Source: Carnegiea gigantea
Lineage: Eukaryota > Streptophyta > Magnoliopsida > Caryophyllales > Cactaceae
Assembly: GCA_029747015.1 (NCBI GenBank)
Contig: JAKOGI010000422.1
Span: 18,501 to 82,500, forward strand
Direction: 5' to 3'
Length of the DNA stretch: 64,000 nucleotides
The notes beneath the pieces were generated by a model. It did not search any database. It was not told the origin of the DNA and saw only the letters and a list, made by a program, of their open reading frames with translations. The position numbers and the translations under genes are program-made. Every line of letters begins with the position of its first letter. The stretch's first letter is position 1. This document shows, piece after piece, positions 44,381 through 57,239 of this stretch.

Positions 44381-47039
44381 TGTAACGCCCCCAATTCCTA
44401 ATGCCTGATTATTCTAACTTAATTACTCATATACTATTGATTGGCTGTGAAAGTCCTTTGATTGGAGGCATTACCGCCGTTCCGTAATGGAACAAGGCTA
44501 ACTAAATTTACCTGTATCATTGTGCTACTCATTTAATCACCTAACTCACCATATAATTGAAATAAAACACCTTCAATCACTTATATAAGTTATGATACAC
44601 CTGATAACTTAACATAGGATTATAAAATACTAGCAACCGCAATGTCCAAAAGAATACACAACCTTCGTGCTGGCCTATAAATCACTGTGAATGTTTGGCT
44701 AGCGAATCCTCAGCAAAAGAAATTGTAACGCTCTTTCATTTCTTGCTACCCTCTGGTTTACCAGGAGGAGGACTGTTCACTGATCCTTTACCTAAAACAA
44801 AAATACAAAAATGTTCGAAGTATGAGCCGAAGCTCAGCATGTATATTCCAATGCAGTAAAATAAGCTTTGAGTTTAATTAGTTGGGCACCTACATTTCAA
44901 AACATTTTATTTTACAAACAGGAGAGAGAGAATGTATGAGCAAAGCTTATTTGTCGGCTATTATCTGGAAATTGACCCCTATTGACGTCTGCAGCAATCT
45001 TGAGATAGTTGCACACCTCCCAGGTCGATTGGAAAGTCTAAGTTGCAGCAGCGCGGGTAAATTGAAGGGCATAAGTCCTGATGACTGATAATTGATGGGG
45101 CCACTTGCTTATGTGACAAAACATTGTATAAAATGATTCATTATATGAATATCATATTGATTTTGCATAGTTTGAGAAACATGTGAGTTTGCGAAGTACA
45201 CAGGCAATTGTACGTACCTAGTTTTTAAAAGTCTTTCTCCATTTTAGTAGAAATCGTTCACTGACAGCTTGAGGCAACGGAGGTGGCCTCACTTCTACTC
45301 CAAATATGTCATTTTCTCGATAAGTGCAAGATGAAAAAATTTTATTAAAATTCTTGGCTTAACGAATAATTTAAATTCACTCGACTTCTCTTTTTATTAT
45401 TAGCGTAACAATTATTATTAACTTAATTTCGTTCCATTTTATTTTTGTTTTTGTTCATCTCCCTCTTATGGCTAACGATCGTTTAATGAATGTTGAAGCA
45501 ACGTAGCAGTGTGACTCATCTTAAGTTTGTTATTAAAGGCATTATCGCTAGTACCATTCGAATTATTATGGAAAGCTCGTTAACATCATTATTTCTTTGC
45601 ACTTATTAAAATTAGAATTGTGGTTATCTTTACCATAATTATGAACGATATTATTATGGTTAATGATTTTCTCTTTAATGAATTGTCGCTAGCCATTAAA
45701 CTTTGGATTTCAACACGGCTTAAGGTGACTTCCTGAACTTGGTTCCAAGTTCAAGTCGAGTCCCAATCATACAATTATCATTAGTACAATCAAACTGCAT
45801 AGGCATGTTATGTTAGTAACTCCAAATCCACAAAACTACTTATTCCTTTCCTTCTCTCTTAATAACTATATCCTAGAATCTCACTAACCCCATACTTAGT
45901 TCATGATTTTCAAAGATTCAAAGTCACTATGTCTTCCTCCCTTCTCCTCTCCCCTATCCTCACTTGAAAAATTAAATCTTGTCATATACTTATACAGCAA
46001 CATAATACATATGCTTATATCTCTTTATTTTCATTTGATTATGACCAAAGATTTGCTTAAACACTATTAAAGCAACCCAGTTAAAATTTAAACTTCATCC
46101 CACATCGTAACCCCAGTTACCAACTCATGACCCCAGCGTACATGTCCAACATCCAAATTTTTAGCGCCAAATTCTTATTAATTTTATTCAAAGATTCATT
46201 ATAGTTTACTTATAACCACCACATCACCCACAGTCAAGCTTGTAATTTTATTCCAATTCTAACCCAAATCACCAAGCCATGATCAACACATGACACACAC
46301 ATTAACCTTATACATATATTCACATATTTCTCTATTTAATCATCACTTAACTCATTTAAGTAATCCACATAATCAACTTAAACATCATTCAAGCCATAAA
46401 CCCTAATCCCTCAAGTTCATAGCCACAACTCATTCATTCAACACGTATTTCACTTTAATCTCATTCTAATATGCATTAAGATCAATCTCAACATCATCAA
46501 AAAAACCTAAAATTCAAACACAACTTCTAAACCTTCACTCATCACACTCCTCCATTCTTCTAACAAGCAACTCAATCCAAACCCCCAAAATAATTCAAGA
46601 AATTTACAAATTCATACACACCAAAGATAGTTACACCATTTACTATAAAAATTTAGATACAAAACATCAAAAATTAAATTAAGGGGAGTTAGGGTTTCAC
46701 CTCTCAACCCACCTTAACACACACAAGGAGGGGAAGAGAGAGGGAGGTTGAAGGGCGGCACTGGCGGCGGGGACCAGCGGCAATGGGCGGCGGCAGTGTG
46801 GGCATCAAACGACCGGCACACGGTGGTTGCAAGCGGGCAGGGGAGGCTGGCGAAGCAGAGCAGAGGAGGGGTTTCGAGCTGGGAAGGGAGAAATCAGGGG
46901 GGTTTTGGGGTTTTGTTTCATTTGTTTGTTTTTGTTTATTTTGATTTGGGTTGGTTATTTTAAATTTTTTCCTAGAATTTTCTCATATTTATCCTCTCTG
47001 TCTCTCTAGTCCTTATTTTATTTTATTTTATTACCATTC

Positions 47040-47087
<48 letters not shown>

Positions 47088-47500
47088 TATGGAAAATTGG
47101 ATTAATATTTTTTGCTAGAATTAATAAATTAAATTTTACATCTTTTGGATGTAAATCTGAGAGAGATATTTTTATTTTTAATTATTAACTCCCTCTTTTT
47201 ATACACCTAACTTGCCCCTTTTTAATATTGTTATATTGTTACTAAATTAATTCATATATTATTATCATTATTGTTTTTCAAATTAGCCCTTGATAATTAT
47301 GCTAATATTTATTCAGCAGGCAATTCAAATATTTATTTAGTGAATTATTTAGGAGCGTAACGAGGTCCATTTTGAGGCCAAATCGTCGTTTCAACATGCG
47401 ATGCACGAATGTATATATACATATACATACAATGCTAAATTGAAATGCGGTACCCAACTTGATTAATTTATAATTAGAATAATTTGAAGTAATTAGCATG
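44381..47500. mobile_element. LTR-derived non-coding block, borders uncertain
   Basis: It begins TGTAACGCCCCCAATT at 44381, complementary to GGGGGCGTTACA, a usual LTR end on the other strand. Inside is a GC-rich leader-like stretch (46740-46880) as in long gypsy LTRs read on the minus strand, and GTAACGAGGTCC near 47357. No gag/pol and no target duplication were found. It may be a degraded solo LTR on the minus strand. Confidence 0.4.
47042..47090. repeat. (TA)n microsatellite
   Basis: About 20 TA units with one interruption (ACATATATAT). Confidence 0.95.
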
Positions 47501-47519
47501 AATCTTAGGTTCAGGCCAT

Positions 47520-50500
47520 TGTGCGAATTTAAGGCAATCCTTGTTGTTATGACCAGCACCCTAACAATTACTGCACGCCATCCGCCTTCCATGTTTTGTT
47601 AATCTACCTACCTTCTTTGGACCTTCGTGGGGATCTTTCCTTCTATTCCTTCGTGGTCTACCAAGTCCTATCTTAATTGGTTGAGATTCAAGTGGCATGT
47701 ATTTTTTAGGCCAGTGTCTCTCTCCAACACAGGGAGTTATTAAACCTTTATAGGTTGTCATATACCTCTCCCTTTTGAAATAAGAATGGAGATAACCTTC
47801 TACACCTTGCTTCATCCATGTTGCATATGCAATGGCATGGCAACAGGGTATTCGTTTGAGATTCCATTCTCTGCATGTGCATTTGGCATGGTTGAGATCT
47901 ACAACAAGGTTGTCTAGCCTATGCTTAACCTCGAAAACTTTGTTGCTAGAAGGAATAGGGAAGTAATTTCTTGCTTCTTCTTTTTAATCTCTATCTTATG
48001 CCAGTTCTAGGCAAATGTCATCTTCAAATGCCTACATTATGGCCCTTTTAACCACAATCATCTCCATAAAAGCCTGTCTGAGATCCTTTAACATATTAAT
48101 CAAATGTTTGGTTCTTGCATGGATAACATAGGCATTGAAAGTCTCGGTCATGTGGTTAACAATAACATCACACCTAGAATCCTCTTTCATGAAGGCCCTA
48201 CAGAAGCAGTAGAATAGCATTGGGTTTTGATGTTCAAAATCTTATGCTGCCTTGAAAGAGGTTTGTCTTGGTGTCTTAATTGCATCTCTCAAATCAGTGT
48301 GGCTATATACCTTTGTTGCATTCCAAAATAGCAGCTTCAGTTCTTCACTCTAGTGAATCTTCCAATTTGCATAAATATGTTGAGCACAAATGCACAATGT
48401 TTGTGCTTACTATTAGGGAACATAGTTTTCACAACATGAAGAATTGACTGCATTAAACAATCATACGCTTGGACACAAAAAATAAATATCATATAGCCAA
48501 TTATGTGCTCACAAATTGCACTAATCAGTATTTACCTTGTGTTCATCTGAAATGAAACTCCAACTAAATTCATTTGTGCCTTTAAGGCAATCCATCACAT
48601 TGTGAAGAAACCACTCCCATGAATCATTGTTTTCACCTTCAACAACAACCTACGTAATTAGGAACATTTGGTTGTTTCCATCCATGCTAATTGTAGATAG
48701 TAGATAACCTCCCAAGAATGTGTTCAAAAAGCAACCATCAATGCATAAAATAGGTTTGTAGCCTAGAAGTAGCCCATTCTTGAGCCTGTCAAAGCTCACA
48801 GACATCCTTTGAAATACAAGAATTTCTTTGATAATTTCATGGTTGGTTTGAACAATGAAAGAGCTACCATGCTTTGACTTCTTCAGCTCCTCAATATACC
48901 TTCCTAGCTTTGAGTAATGGTCAAACATTGAACCATGAAACATGTCATGAGCTACTTGTTTAGCTTTATAAGTAGCCCACTTCAATATGACAACCCCATG
49001 ATCCTTCTTAACTGAATGCACCAATTCTTTGGAAGGCCAATTTAAATTTTCTTTGAACCTAAGCAAGTAATGCATGTAATCCATTTGTATTTTAATTGTA
49101 TATTCTTAACCGTGTTCCTTGTGCAAATATGATGGTTTCTGACTATACTAACAACCCATGTAGCTTTGTTTTTGTCCAATGATGCAAAACCTTGAATCTG
49201 CAACCCTGTTTGCAAACAGCACCCACCCTTTTTCTTCTTGATTCAGAAATACCAATTTTCAAGTCATGCTTATGCTATTACAAACCTAGATATTGCATCT
49301 TAAACCTCTCAACAGTTTCAAAAGTCGTTCCAACCTGCCATTTTAATTTTTTGAAACCAATATGTTTATTCATCTTAACGTGTCTTTCCTTTCTCTTTAA
49401 CAACCCAGGAACTTCATCATCAGTCTCTCCATCAGTATCTATTTCAGCTTTAAAATTTTCATAACCACTATAAAAGCCTGAACCTAAGTGTGTTTGTTCA
49501 TTGCCAGTGGTAGAAGACTTAGCTTTGTCCATGTCGTGGTTATGGCCTTTGCCCACCTTCTCAACTATAGCAGTCTTTAGTGAAACCTTTTGTCTCTTGC
49601 ACTGAGCAACCTTAGCCTTGGCAGATGCCAATTCCTTATCACTTGTCTTCACATTCTCAACATCAGTCTCCCATTCATCATCAACATCAGTATCCAAATC
49701 ATGATGGTCACCATCATTCTCAAACCCATCATCATCACAACACTACTCACATTAATTTTTCTCTTACCTGTTGTTTTGGAAATGCTACCTACAATGTCCT
49801 CAAAGGCCTCTAAGTCAAGCTCAGTTTCAATAGCATACTCACCATCACCATACTTTTCACTAAGTGAGTCACCCTAATCAATTTATCCCTTGGAATATGC
49901 GACTCAGGTCGAGGTTGTCTTCCCAATCTCATTCGGGTACATGATCATTTTTCACACTAAAAATAGGGCATGTGTTATGCGATATGTGATTGGGGTTTTT
50001 GAGTTGTGGTGGCAAGAGATGAAATATGGGTATTAGCAGATGTTGGGAAAATGGGGTGGGTGTTTGAGCTTGCTGAATTGGTTCTTCAGTTGGGCCTATA
50101 TTATGGGCCTTTTGCTTTTTCCTACTTTTAGGGGATTTTGTTGGAGTATGCTTTTCTCTAGTACCCTTGAAATTTTGATACCCAATTGTGCTCGTTGAAC
50201 CATCAAGGCTACCCTTTTGACAACATTCTTCACCATCACTTTTTGTGATGCTAATTGGGTCCAAATTTGACTGCTGTGTGGTCTTAAAAGGGCAAGGTAA
50301 AGCTGACATCTCAGGAGCCACTACATTAGCAACATTCACAATATGGACTAAATACACAACCAATCTTCTCTGAATAACAACAACATATCTAATGACTGAA
50401 AATCATTATGACAAGTCCTCAAGCCCTCTTTCAAACTCATACTAGGTATTAGATAGTAAAATTCTTCCATATTAATAAATCCAATATTTTTAGGATGTCC

Positions 50501-50605
50501 AATTATCTCAAATCTAAACAACCTATCTATATCCACAGGCTTAATCTCTAAGCAGTCCAGGTCCACCATATTCCAGCTCAACACCATCCACAAATTTTTT
50601 GACAT
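47520..50605 (-). pseudogene. MuDR/MULE transposase gene
   Basis: The order on the minus strand is as follows. An N-terminal PB1-like domain (50605-50290; KEGLRTCHNDFQSLDMLLLF, VVYLVHIVNVANVV). A Ser/Lys-rich linker. An acidic region (49697 on). The MuDR DNA-binding domain (about 49330-49190; FETVERFKMQ, VCKQGCRFKV). The transposase core (49084-48650; ILCIDGCFLN with the first Asp, GGYLLSTISMDGNN, then FISDEHKV and CAQHIYANWKI). The SWIM region. A Lys/Arg-rich end with a CCHC knuckle (GRLTKHGRRMACSNC then GAGHNNKDC at about 47575-47530). A TAG (47563-47561) interrupts the knuckle. Shifts occur near 49270, 48640 and 48000. No terminal inverted repeats were found. Confidence 0.8.
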
Positions 50606-51829
50606 GATGAATCTCTATAACTATATCATCATCACCCATTTTCCTCAACTTGGATGATAAAAAAAAACAAAACAATAAACGTGTATCAGGTCTACATTTA
50701 AAAATGAAGACACATTAAACAACCTTAACCTTTGATAAACCTAGCAATAAACAATTAGCAGTTGCATCAACTACTAAATTATACTAAACAGCTCCAACGA
50801 TGCTTGAATTAGTCATAATTAAGCACAAAAAGCACACTTCAATCGAAGAAGTGGGGTCATGTTTCTTTTCCACCACCTTCTTCAATTTTATTTTGATTTT
50901 GCCAGCAACTATCTTCCAATTACAATTTAGAAGCAACAAAGGATATTAAGAAACTCAATTTTGCTCTCATTTCAGAACAATCCAACCCTAAGGCTTCAAA
51001 TTTTTCGGTTAATTTTGAAATTTTGATGAGAAAGAGTGAGAGAGAGAACTTTGATGAGTTTACTTTTTGCAGCTTTTAATTGCATGGAGTGGGCAAGCGG
51101 CAGGCTTTTCATTCAAGAGAAAAGAGATTGAGTAACGAGTGATAGTGGAGGGAACATAACGACACTGACATGCTTAAATTAATAGGCGTTAACACTGCTT
51201 AGCTAGATTAACAAGGATCAAAATAAATTTCTTCTTTTTTTGTTCGCTTTTTATTACACGTAGACAACAACCACCGCCATATCGCCTTTCCAATGAGTCA
51301 CGCTGTAATAGTACACCAAAACTAAATCCCGCAGAAGTACAAATCCCTAGCAAGAATTTCTTAAATTTGACTTATTCACTTCCATCAACCCATAAATTGG
51401 GATTATTATACTCCAATAACCCAATATTCAATAGTCCTTTCTAACAAGACAATCTTTAACTAGAAAATTTGTGAGAGAAAATCGGGGTGGGGCGTGGGGG
51501 GTGGGGGGGACCTTTTTCCTTTTCCTTCCTTTTGGGGGGGGGGGGGGGTGTTCACATAGATGGCAGCATATTAGCATGCTAATAAACTTAGACAAGAAAC
51601 TCTCGCAACACAGAATACTAAGGAGAGGACTCAGAATTGATCATAACAAATCCATCACAAAGGCAATTTACGTTTGCTAGTCAGACACAAAACCACGTAA
51701 TAAGGGCCATTTTTAACCACCAACCGCCTACATTTGCTTTTAGTCAGGCTGCAGACATTTGAACTCCTCCTTTGGGTTTGCAACTGTAGCAGCTTGCAAG
51801 GGTGATCAATCCAGCAGGGCCATACAAGG
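50606..51829. other. Non-coding sequence between the MULE gene and eIF6
   Basis: It contains the eIF6 3'-UTR (below 51830), a G15 run (51534-51548) and a G-rich stretch at 51484-51509. No gene was found. Confidence 0.6.
51534..51548. repeat. G15 homopolymer downstream of eIF6
   Basis: Fifteen consecutive G after CCTTCCTTTT. It is one of four long G or C runs around the gene. Confidence 0.9.
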
Positions 51830-54800
51830 TCATATGTAACTGTCAATCAAAGACTTCCTCATCTCATCGACAATGGCAGTGGGTTGGGCTTCCCTCAGCT
51901 TGAACACACTCTCGATCACCGATAGTTCGGTGGCAGTCGTGTCTGACCCACAGAAAGCTGTCCAGTCATTCACTGTTAATCCAGCAGCAATTACCTCACT
52001 TCCCCTGTTCACAGTCCCGGCCACGAGGGGAACCTGAAGAAGGGTTGAAAGCTCATCCAGATCTTCTATGGATGTATGGGGGTGGACCTGTTATCAATCA
52101 TAATCACGGCTATTATTATAGCACTATATATTGTTCACTTTTGTTTTTAATAATTAATTGATGTGTGGAGTGGACGTGTTATCAATCATAATCACCGCTA
52201 CTGTGACACAAAATCATAATTATTATAGCCCTACAATTTTTTTGTTTTGGGGGGGGGGGGAGGAAGGAGGATATATGTGCTGCTGCATAAAAATGAATGG
52301 AGAAGCTTTCAAAAAAAAAAAAAAAGAAAAATCTCACAAACCAGGCCGCCCTTGTTGGAGAAAGAACAGTAACTCCCAACCAGAATATTACCAGCAATTG
52401 TCTGCCTGAAAACCTCAACACCAAGAACGTCTGCTATTATCTCCTCAGTTTCCTTAAGTGACACAAGACAAACAGCACGATAAACACCAAATTCAGAAAC
52501 AGTTGAAATAAAGCCAAACACAACTTGCCACACCACCAAACAGGTTCGATAACAGAAATGGCTTGACAAGCAATATCATAATTGGTGGGGTTTTTTTTTT
52601 GGGGGGGGGGGGATTGTCAGCAACATGTCTTCCTGCTTCAGGAAGTCCACAGTCTAGAATTCCAATTGCTGTAAAATATTATTCAAGAATCTACCAGCTA
52701 CACAGTAGCTCATGTCCACTGGGTGAGATGGCAGTGATATGCAAAATATTTCCCGTAGAGCTACTATTTGCATTTAGAAAGCATTGAGATAAAAGATACA
52801 TCAAAACTCTCAGGCTTCTGTTACTAGAATTCCTGTGATTAAAGGGCTTAGAATACCCCCGGTTTGTTTCAGTCAGCTTAGTTCTTATCATATACAATTA
52901 AGTTCTCCTCAAAGGGTCCAGCCCACCATCAAGAAGCTCCAAGCCCTAAAACCATATAACATAAATTTCCTTGCCCTTTGCATGGGATCATCACCCATTT
53001 TTTCAAAGCAAATGGCAATCAAACTTAAGCAGATAAAAATTTACAGGGACCTTCAAAGTTGCTGAAATATAAAAACGTGACTTCAAAGTTGCTAGCACCA
53101 CAAACATCAATTTCAAGCATGTAAGAAGTTCTTTCTTACACATGAGGTAGACTACACATAAACATAAAAAAGAATCAGAAAAAACTACTAGTCAACCACA
53201 AAACAAGTAATTTCAGAGATCAAGGAATGCTCCAGATGAAGAATACATACCTTATCAAGATCAGTGTGTGTGAGAGCAACATAATCATTGCATGCTATGC
53301 AGTTTCCTAGAGCAGATAACCTTTCTTCAATACGCTGAACTACTACTGAATCAGGAAGACTGTTCCTCAAGTGCTGAAGTTCTAAAGAAAAAAGAAAACA
53401 GTAAAACAGGGGTAAATAAACCTGAAGATAAATAAAAACGCACAAAAGAAAGTTCTGAAATTAAGTAAAAGAAAAAAGATCAAAGTCTAAGTGCTTATTA
53501 CAAAGAAACATGGGAGCAAAATTTGTTAGCCACCCCACCCCAACAGTGTTTGTTACAGCAAATCAGAGAAGTAACACATCCTTTCTGTTCAATCTATGAA
53601 AATTAGAAATAAAGTTCACCACCAAATCCTAAATCTTAACTCATATAGATAGTGTCAGATCATTCCCCAGAGCATAGCAAACTGCGGGCCGAGGTTTGCA
53701 AAACAACAACCCAGAACACTAAGATGAAAAGAAAACCAAACACCCCACTCCAAGAGGGGAAACATGCTCATGTTTACCCATTTCAGGACAGCATCACTGA
53801 ACGGTGAGACCGAACTATAGTAGTAAGTAGCAACAATATAACATTGTCCCCAATTCTGTTTACTATTTTGGGGGATTTATGCATCAAGAACGTTTCAGCC
53901 AAGCAAAGATCACTTATCCCTCAATCCTCCATCCTAACCAGCTTCCCATGTATGATCATTCCAACATTATTGTACTGCAAACAGACATCACATATCCAAA
54001 AAGCCACTACACTACTAAAAAACCCAAAAAATGCAAAATGGCTAGAGTTTTTAAGGGAAGGAGTCTCTGACAGAAACTAAGTGCAAACAAAATATTCAAG
54101 CCGAAAAAATTGACAAATAGCTTGAACCTGGTGATTGACATGCATAAGTTAGAGCACCACAACAGAAATGTGGAATTCCAAGAGTTAGAATAGAAAACTA
54201 AAGTGTAAAATACTATGAAGGCTTGCATATCTCGTGGATAACTTGCCACAAGAAGATTTTGAGACAATGGAGCCTTAAAGTGTATCTAGGATTTGCATCA
54301 CTTCATAGGATTAACACTCAGAGCAGCAACCAAAACAGGCATATTTGAAGACCATAAACGAGTGCACCTGAGAGGAACTTGCCCTATACACTTAGACATC
54401 ATTCAACTGTATCACCCAATTGGTCAACATGTTCAAATGAATGGAAACAAATTAACTATATGATTACTTATGAAAACTCCCCAAACAAGTCAACAAGGCA
54501 CATGTTGCATCACACGTTCAACAAGCAAGGAAACAGATGGCTATAACAAAATTCATAAGAGTAAGGCAGAAGCTCACCGATGAACCCCTTTTTACATACC
54601 TATTCACATGTACAGAAGCAGCCAAGTAGAAAGTAACAATCATGATGGAAGTTCATAAACAAGAATCAGAAATAGGGTGTCAGCATTTATGACGCATACC
54701 CTGGTCAGTGGTGGTGTGAGGCACAAGTAGCCCATTTTTGTTTCCTGCAACCAAGAAGAGAAATGTGATTCACCTCCATATTCTTTAAGAAACAAGCTCA

Positions 54801-55297
54801 ATAATTTCAGCCTAAACGAGCTATAAAAGCTACTGATAATGCTCACCAGCACACATCCGGCCAATGATTCTCGTCCCTGCAATTGAAGTCTTCACAACAG
54901 GAATATGCTCTGCCAACTCAGACTCAAAAGTGCTGCAATGTGTATTCTTATAGTATTAGAATCTGTGAAACGAACAAATCAACATAAGGTATAACTACCA
55001 GAAACTCAAGAAAACAAACCTGTAAAAGTTCTCTGAACCACCAATTGCGACTAAACAATACGCATTGGTCAACTTGGAGAAGACTCCAACTTCACAATTG
55101 TTCTCAAATTGAAGCCCTGCAAGAAACCCACCAAACCCCATCGTCAAAAGCAACAAAGAAGCAAAACCCACAAAAATTCTCCATAGACAAGGGGGGAAAC
55201 CTTATGTCCTCCCAATAGGTACACCCTAAGAATGCCGTCAAAAACATCAATTTAGAAGGACAAATTCCACAATCGCACAACCCCAATTCAAATGAAG

Positions 55298-55337
<40 letters not shown>

Positions 55338-55603
55338 GCGAACGCCCAAAGGCATATAGCAATTCACGAGGACAGCAGAAAGTTCATAATTGACAAAATA
55401 CCAAAATAAGATCATGAATTTTACATCCCAAACTAGTCATCCTCTTCTTAAAGACATGAGGTTGCATTTGAACACCACCTTCTTTCTTGGGATGAATAAC
55501 AAGCAAAAGCCCAATTTCCCCATAACTGTTTTCCCCGATTCAAGCTTATTACAAGCAAGGAAATGCAAAAGAAAAAGGGCGAAGAGTGCTTACTCGTTGC
55601 CAT
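51830..55603 (-). CDS. eIF6: Eukaryotic translation initiation factor 6 (eIF6), seven exons, 245 codons
   Basis: eIF6 binds the 60S ribosomal subunit in nucleolus and cytoplasm, helps its biogenesis, and blocks early joining to 40S. Exons on the minus strand: 55603-55594 (MAT plus one base), 55116-55020, 54932-54847, 54744-54700, 53381-53251, 52452-52342 and 52087-51830, with TGA at 51832-51830. All introns are GT..AG and every junction keeps phase. The total is 245 codons, the size found in plants and animals. Landmarks are [93 protein letters not shown] and [19 protein letters not shown], the five-fold repeat core of the family. There is no break anywhere. It is the only intact host gene here. 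The symbol is the family name; the exact locus name is unknown. Confidence 0.97.
52249..52260. repeat. G12 run in eIF6 intron 6
   Basis: Twelve G, followed 50 bp later by an A-rich run (52310-52330). Confidence 0.9.
52591..52612. repeat. T10-G12 run in eIF6 intron 5
   Basis: Ten T directly followed by twelve G. Confidence 0.9.
55300..55335. repeat. C36 homopolymer in eIF6 intron 1
   Basis: Thirty-six C on the plus strand, hence G36 in the eIF6 pre-mRNA. Followed by GGGCG. Confidence 0.9.
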
Positions 55604-55803
55604 GATGAGATGAGCTTGAACGAACCGATGAACCAGAAGATTAACCGATGGCTGCTTAGAACAGAACAGTAACAGAACAGAAGAAAACAAAACAAAACAA
55701 AACAAAATCAACATACAGAACGAAACACAAAAAATCAATAGCCTAGTTTCGGTTATGTTTTGCGATTCTCCATTAGATACACAGAAAGGCCTTTAGTGAG
55801 AGA

Positions 55804-55881
55804 AAACCCTACCGGCTGGCTAGAGTGAGCGAGACAGACGCACACACACTGTGCGAGAGGGACGCGGTGAGAAATGGCCCA
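55804..55881 (-). promoter_or_regulatory. telo-box and site II motif upstream of eIF6
   Basis: AAACCCTA (plus strand, 55804-55811) is a telo-box. TGGGCCA (minus strand, 55881-55875) matches the TCP-bound site II motif. They lie about 200-280 bp before the eIF6 ATG, and the pair is characteristic of promoters of plant ribosomal and translation genes. Role inferred from position. Confidence 0.6.
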
Positions 55882-55911
55882 CAACTTTTACGCAGGAGCC
55901 AGAGCAGTGAT

Positions 55912-56334
55912 GCAGTATGTCACGCCCCGAAACACCCCCGAAACGAGGAACGGTGTGCAGGCGCAAGGCACGAGGGGTATATAGCAGTATAATGAGCACT
56001 TTCGATGGTTGGTTCATTGGATCAAAATTGAGGTTTGCAGGCTTTTAGGCTACTCGTGCCTCCTGCAGTGGGCGAGCCGCTCGACAGCTCGTGAGTCAGG
56101 CTCACGAGTCTGAGTTAGCTCCTTACTTTTTGTTTTTTTAAAATTTTCATTGGTTTTTTAATTTAAAAAAGAAGGTTGCGCATTGTAGAATGAGTTCATG
56201 TGTATTATTTTATTCGACGGGTCAAAATTATGAGCCTTCTATTAGAGAAAATGAGGATTGTGAGTCAAAAAGTTAAGGTATGCCTCCACTTATGAGCAAA
56301 AAAATTGACTCACCATTATTTAACTCGAACTGAG
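55912..56334. other. Intergenic, no gene recognised
   Basis: TGTCACGCCCCGAAACACCC at 55918-55937 looks like the start of an LTR, but no matching end was found. Short imperfect inverted motifs (GAGCCGCTCGACAGCTCG) occur near 56070. Confidence 0.4.
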
Positions 56335-56714
56335 TTAGAGCATTTTCAAATTCTAACTAGAGTTTCAAATTTTGAAATTTTATCCTATCATATTAGCAAA
56401 AATTCGATTTTGAAAAATTTGCATTTCTTTACTTCTCCAACTCACAAAATTCCAACTTAAATCATCCAATAGAATATTTATCATAGGTCACCTCATAAAC
56501 TACAAACCCATTTTAACCACCAAGAAAATATTTTCCTGACAAAAAGAAAGAACAACAAACATAATAACAAGAAGACAACAAAAATTGGAATGCAAGTAGG
56601 AAAGTGAGACTATTCCTATGCGTGAGCCAAAATTCTTCTAAAGCAACAAGCAAATGACAAGTGGATTGGGAAGCCCACGAGTAGAATGCATTCCACCCAC
56701 TAGGAATGCTCTTA
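56335..56714. mobile_element. MITE-like element with TTAGAGCATT ends
   Basis: It begins TTAGAGCATTTTCAAA and ends AGGAATGCTCTTA. The ends are inverted repeats bordered by TTA. It resembles, but is not identical to, the element at 5843-6175. No coding capacity. Confidence 0.5.
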
Positions 56715-57239
56715 GAATCAGACATTAACCGGCTAAGTTATATATGAGCATAGCCTGGACTTAGGTTGAAGCTTATTGAGCCTGTAAAGTGTAGGCTTGG
56801 GCTAAGTTATGATATGATAGGGAGCTTGATTTTTTTGGGGGGGATGTTTGTTTTTGCTTAAAATTTTTCAAATCCAAGGTTAAATCAAAGTAAAATTATA
56901 AATGTATTGGATTCAAGAAATAAGTGTTGAAACAAAAATTTGTTAGCTGTAATGATAATTTCGTCCTCCCCATACAAGTTTTTAAGGAAAACAAATTGAA
57001 CTAATTAAGCAAAAATGAACCTATGGCTTGGCTTAGTGTTTTTTTTTTTTTAAATTTGAGAAACCAATGAAAACTAATATATTAAAACTAGATTAAGTTT
57101 GACAATACATGATACCCAGAGAGACAGTGGAACACAAGGTCATGGTTGTTGAGACTCCTATCAATGATACTAACTTACATTATTTGAGGTGAGCAAAATG
57201 CAAAAACCTAACATGATATACCAGACCCTGAGAAATGGA

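Noticed and set aside
44093..44401. Pro/Leu-rich plus-strand frame as a protein
   Set aside because: It is the mirror of the Arg/Gly-rich minus-strand tail and starts in an A-run.
46748..47009. GC-rich plus-strand frames (Gly/Ala-rich) as a gene
   Set aside because: Low complexity, no homologous motif, and location inside LTR-like DNA.
52591..52612. T10-G12 as an artificial or vector sequence
   Set aside because: It sits in an otherwise normal intron with correct splice sites, so a natural tract or an assembly error is more likely.
55918..55937. LTR start TGTCACGCCCCGAAAC near the eIF6 promoter
   Set aside because: No matching end or second copy was found within the neighbouring sequence.
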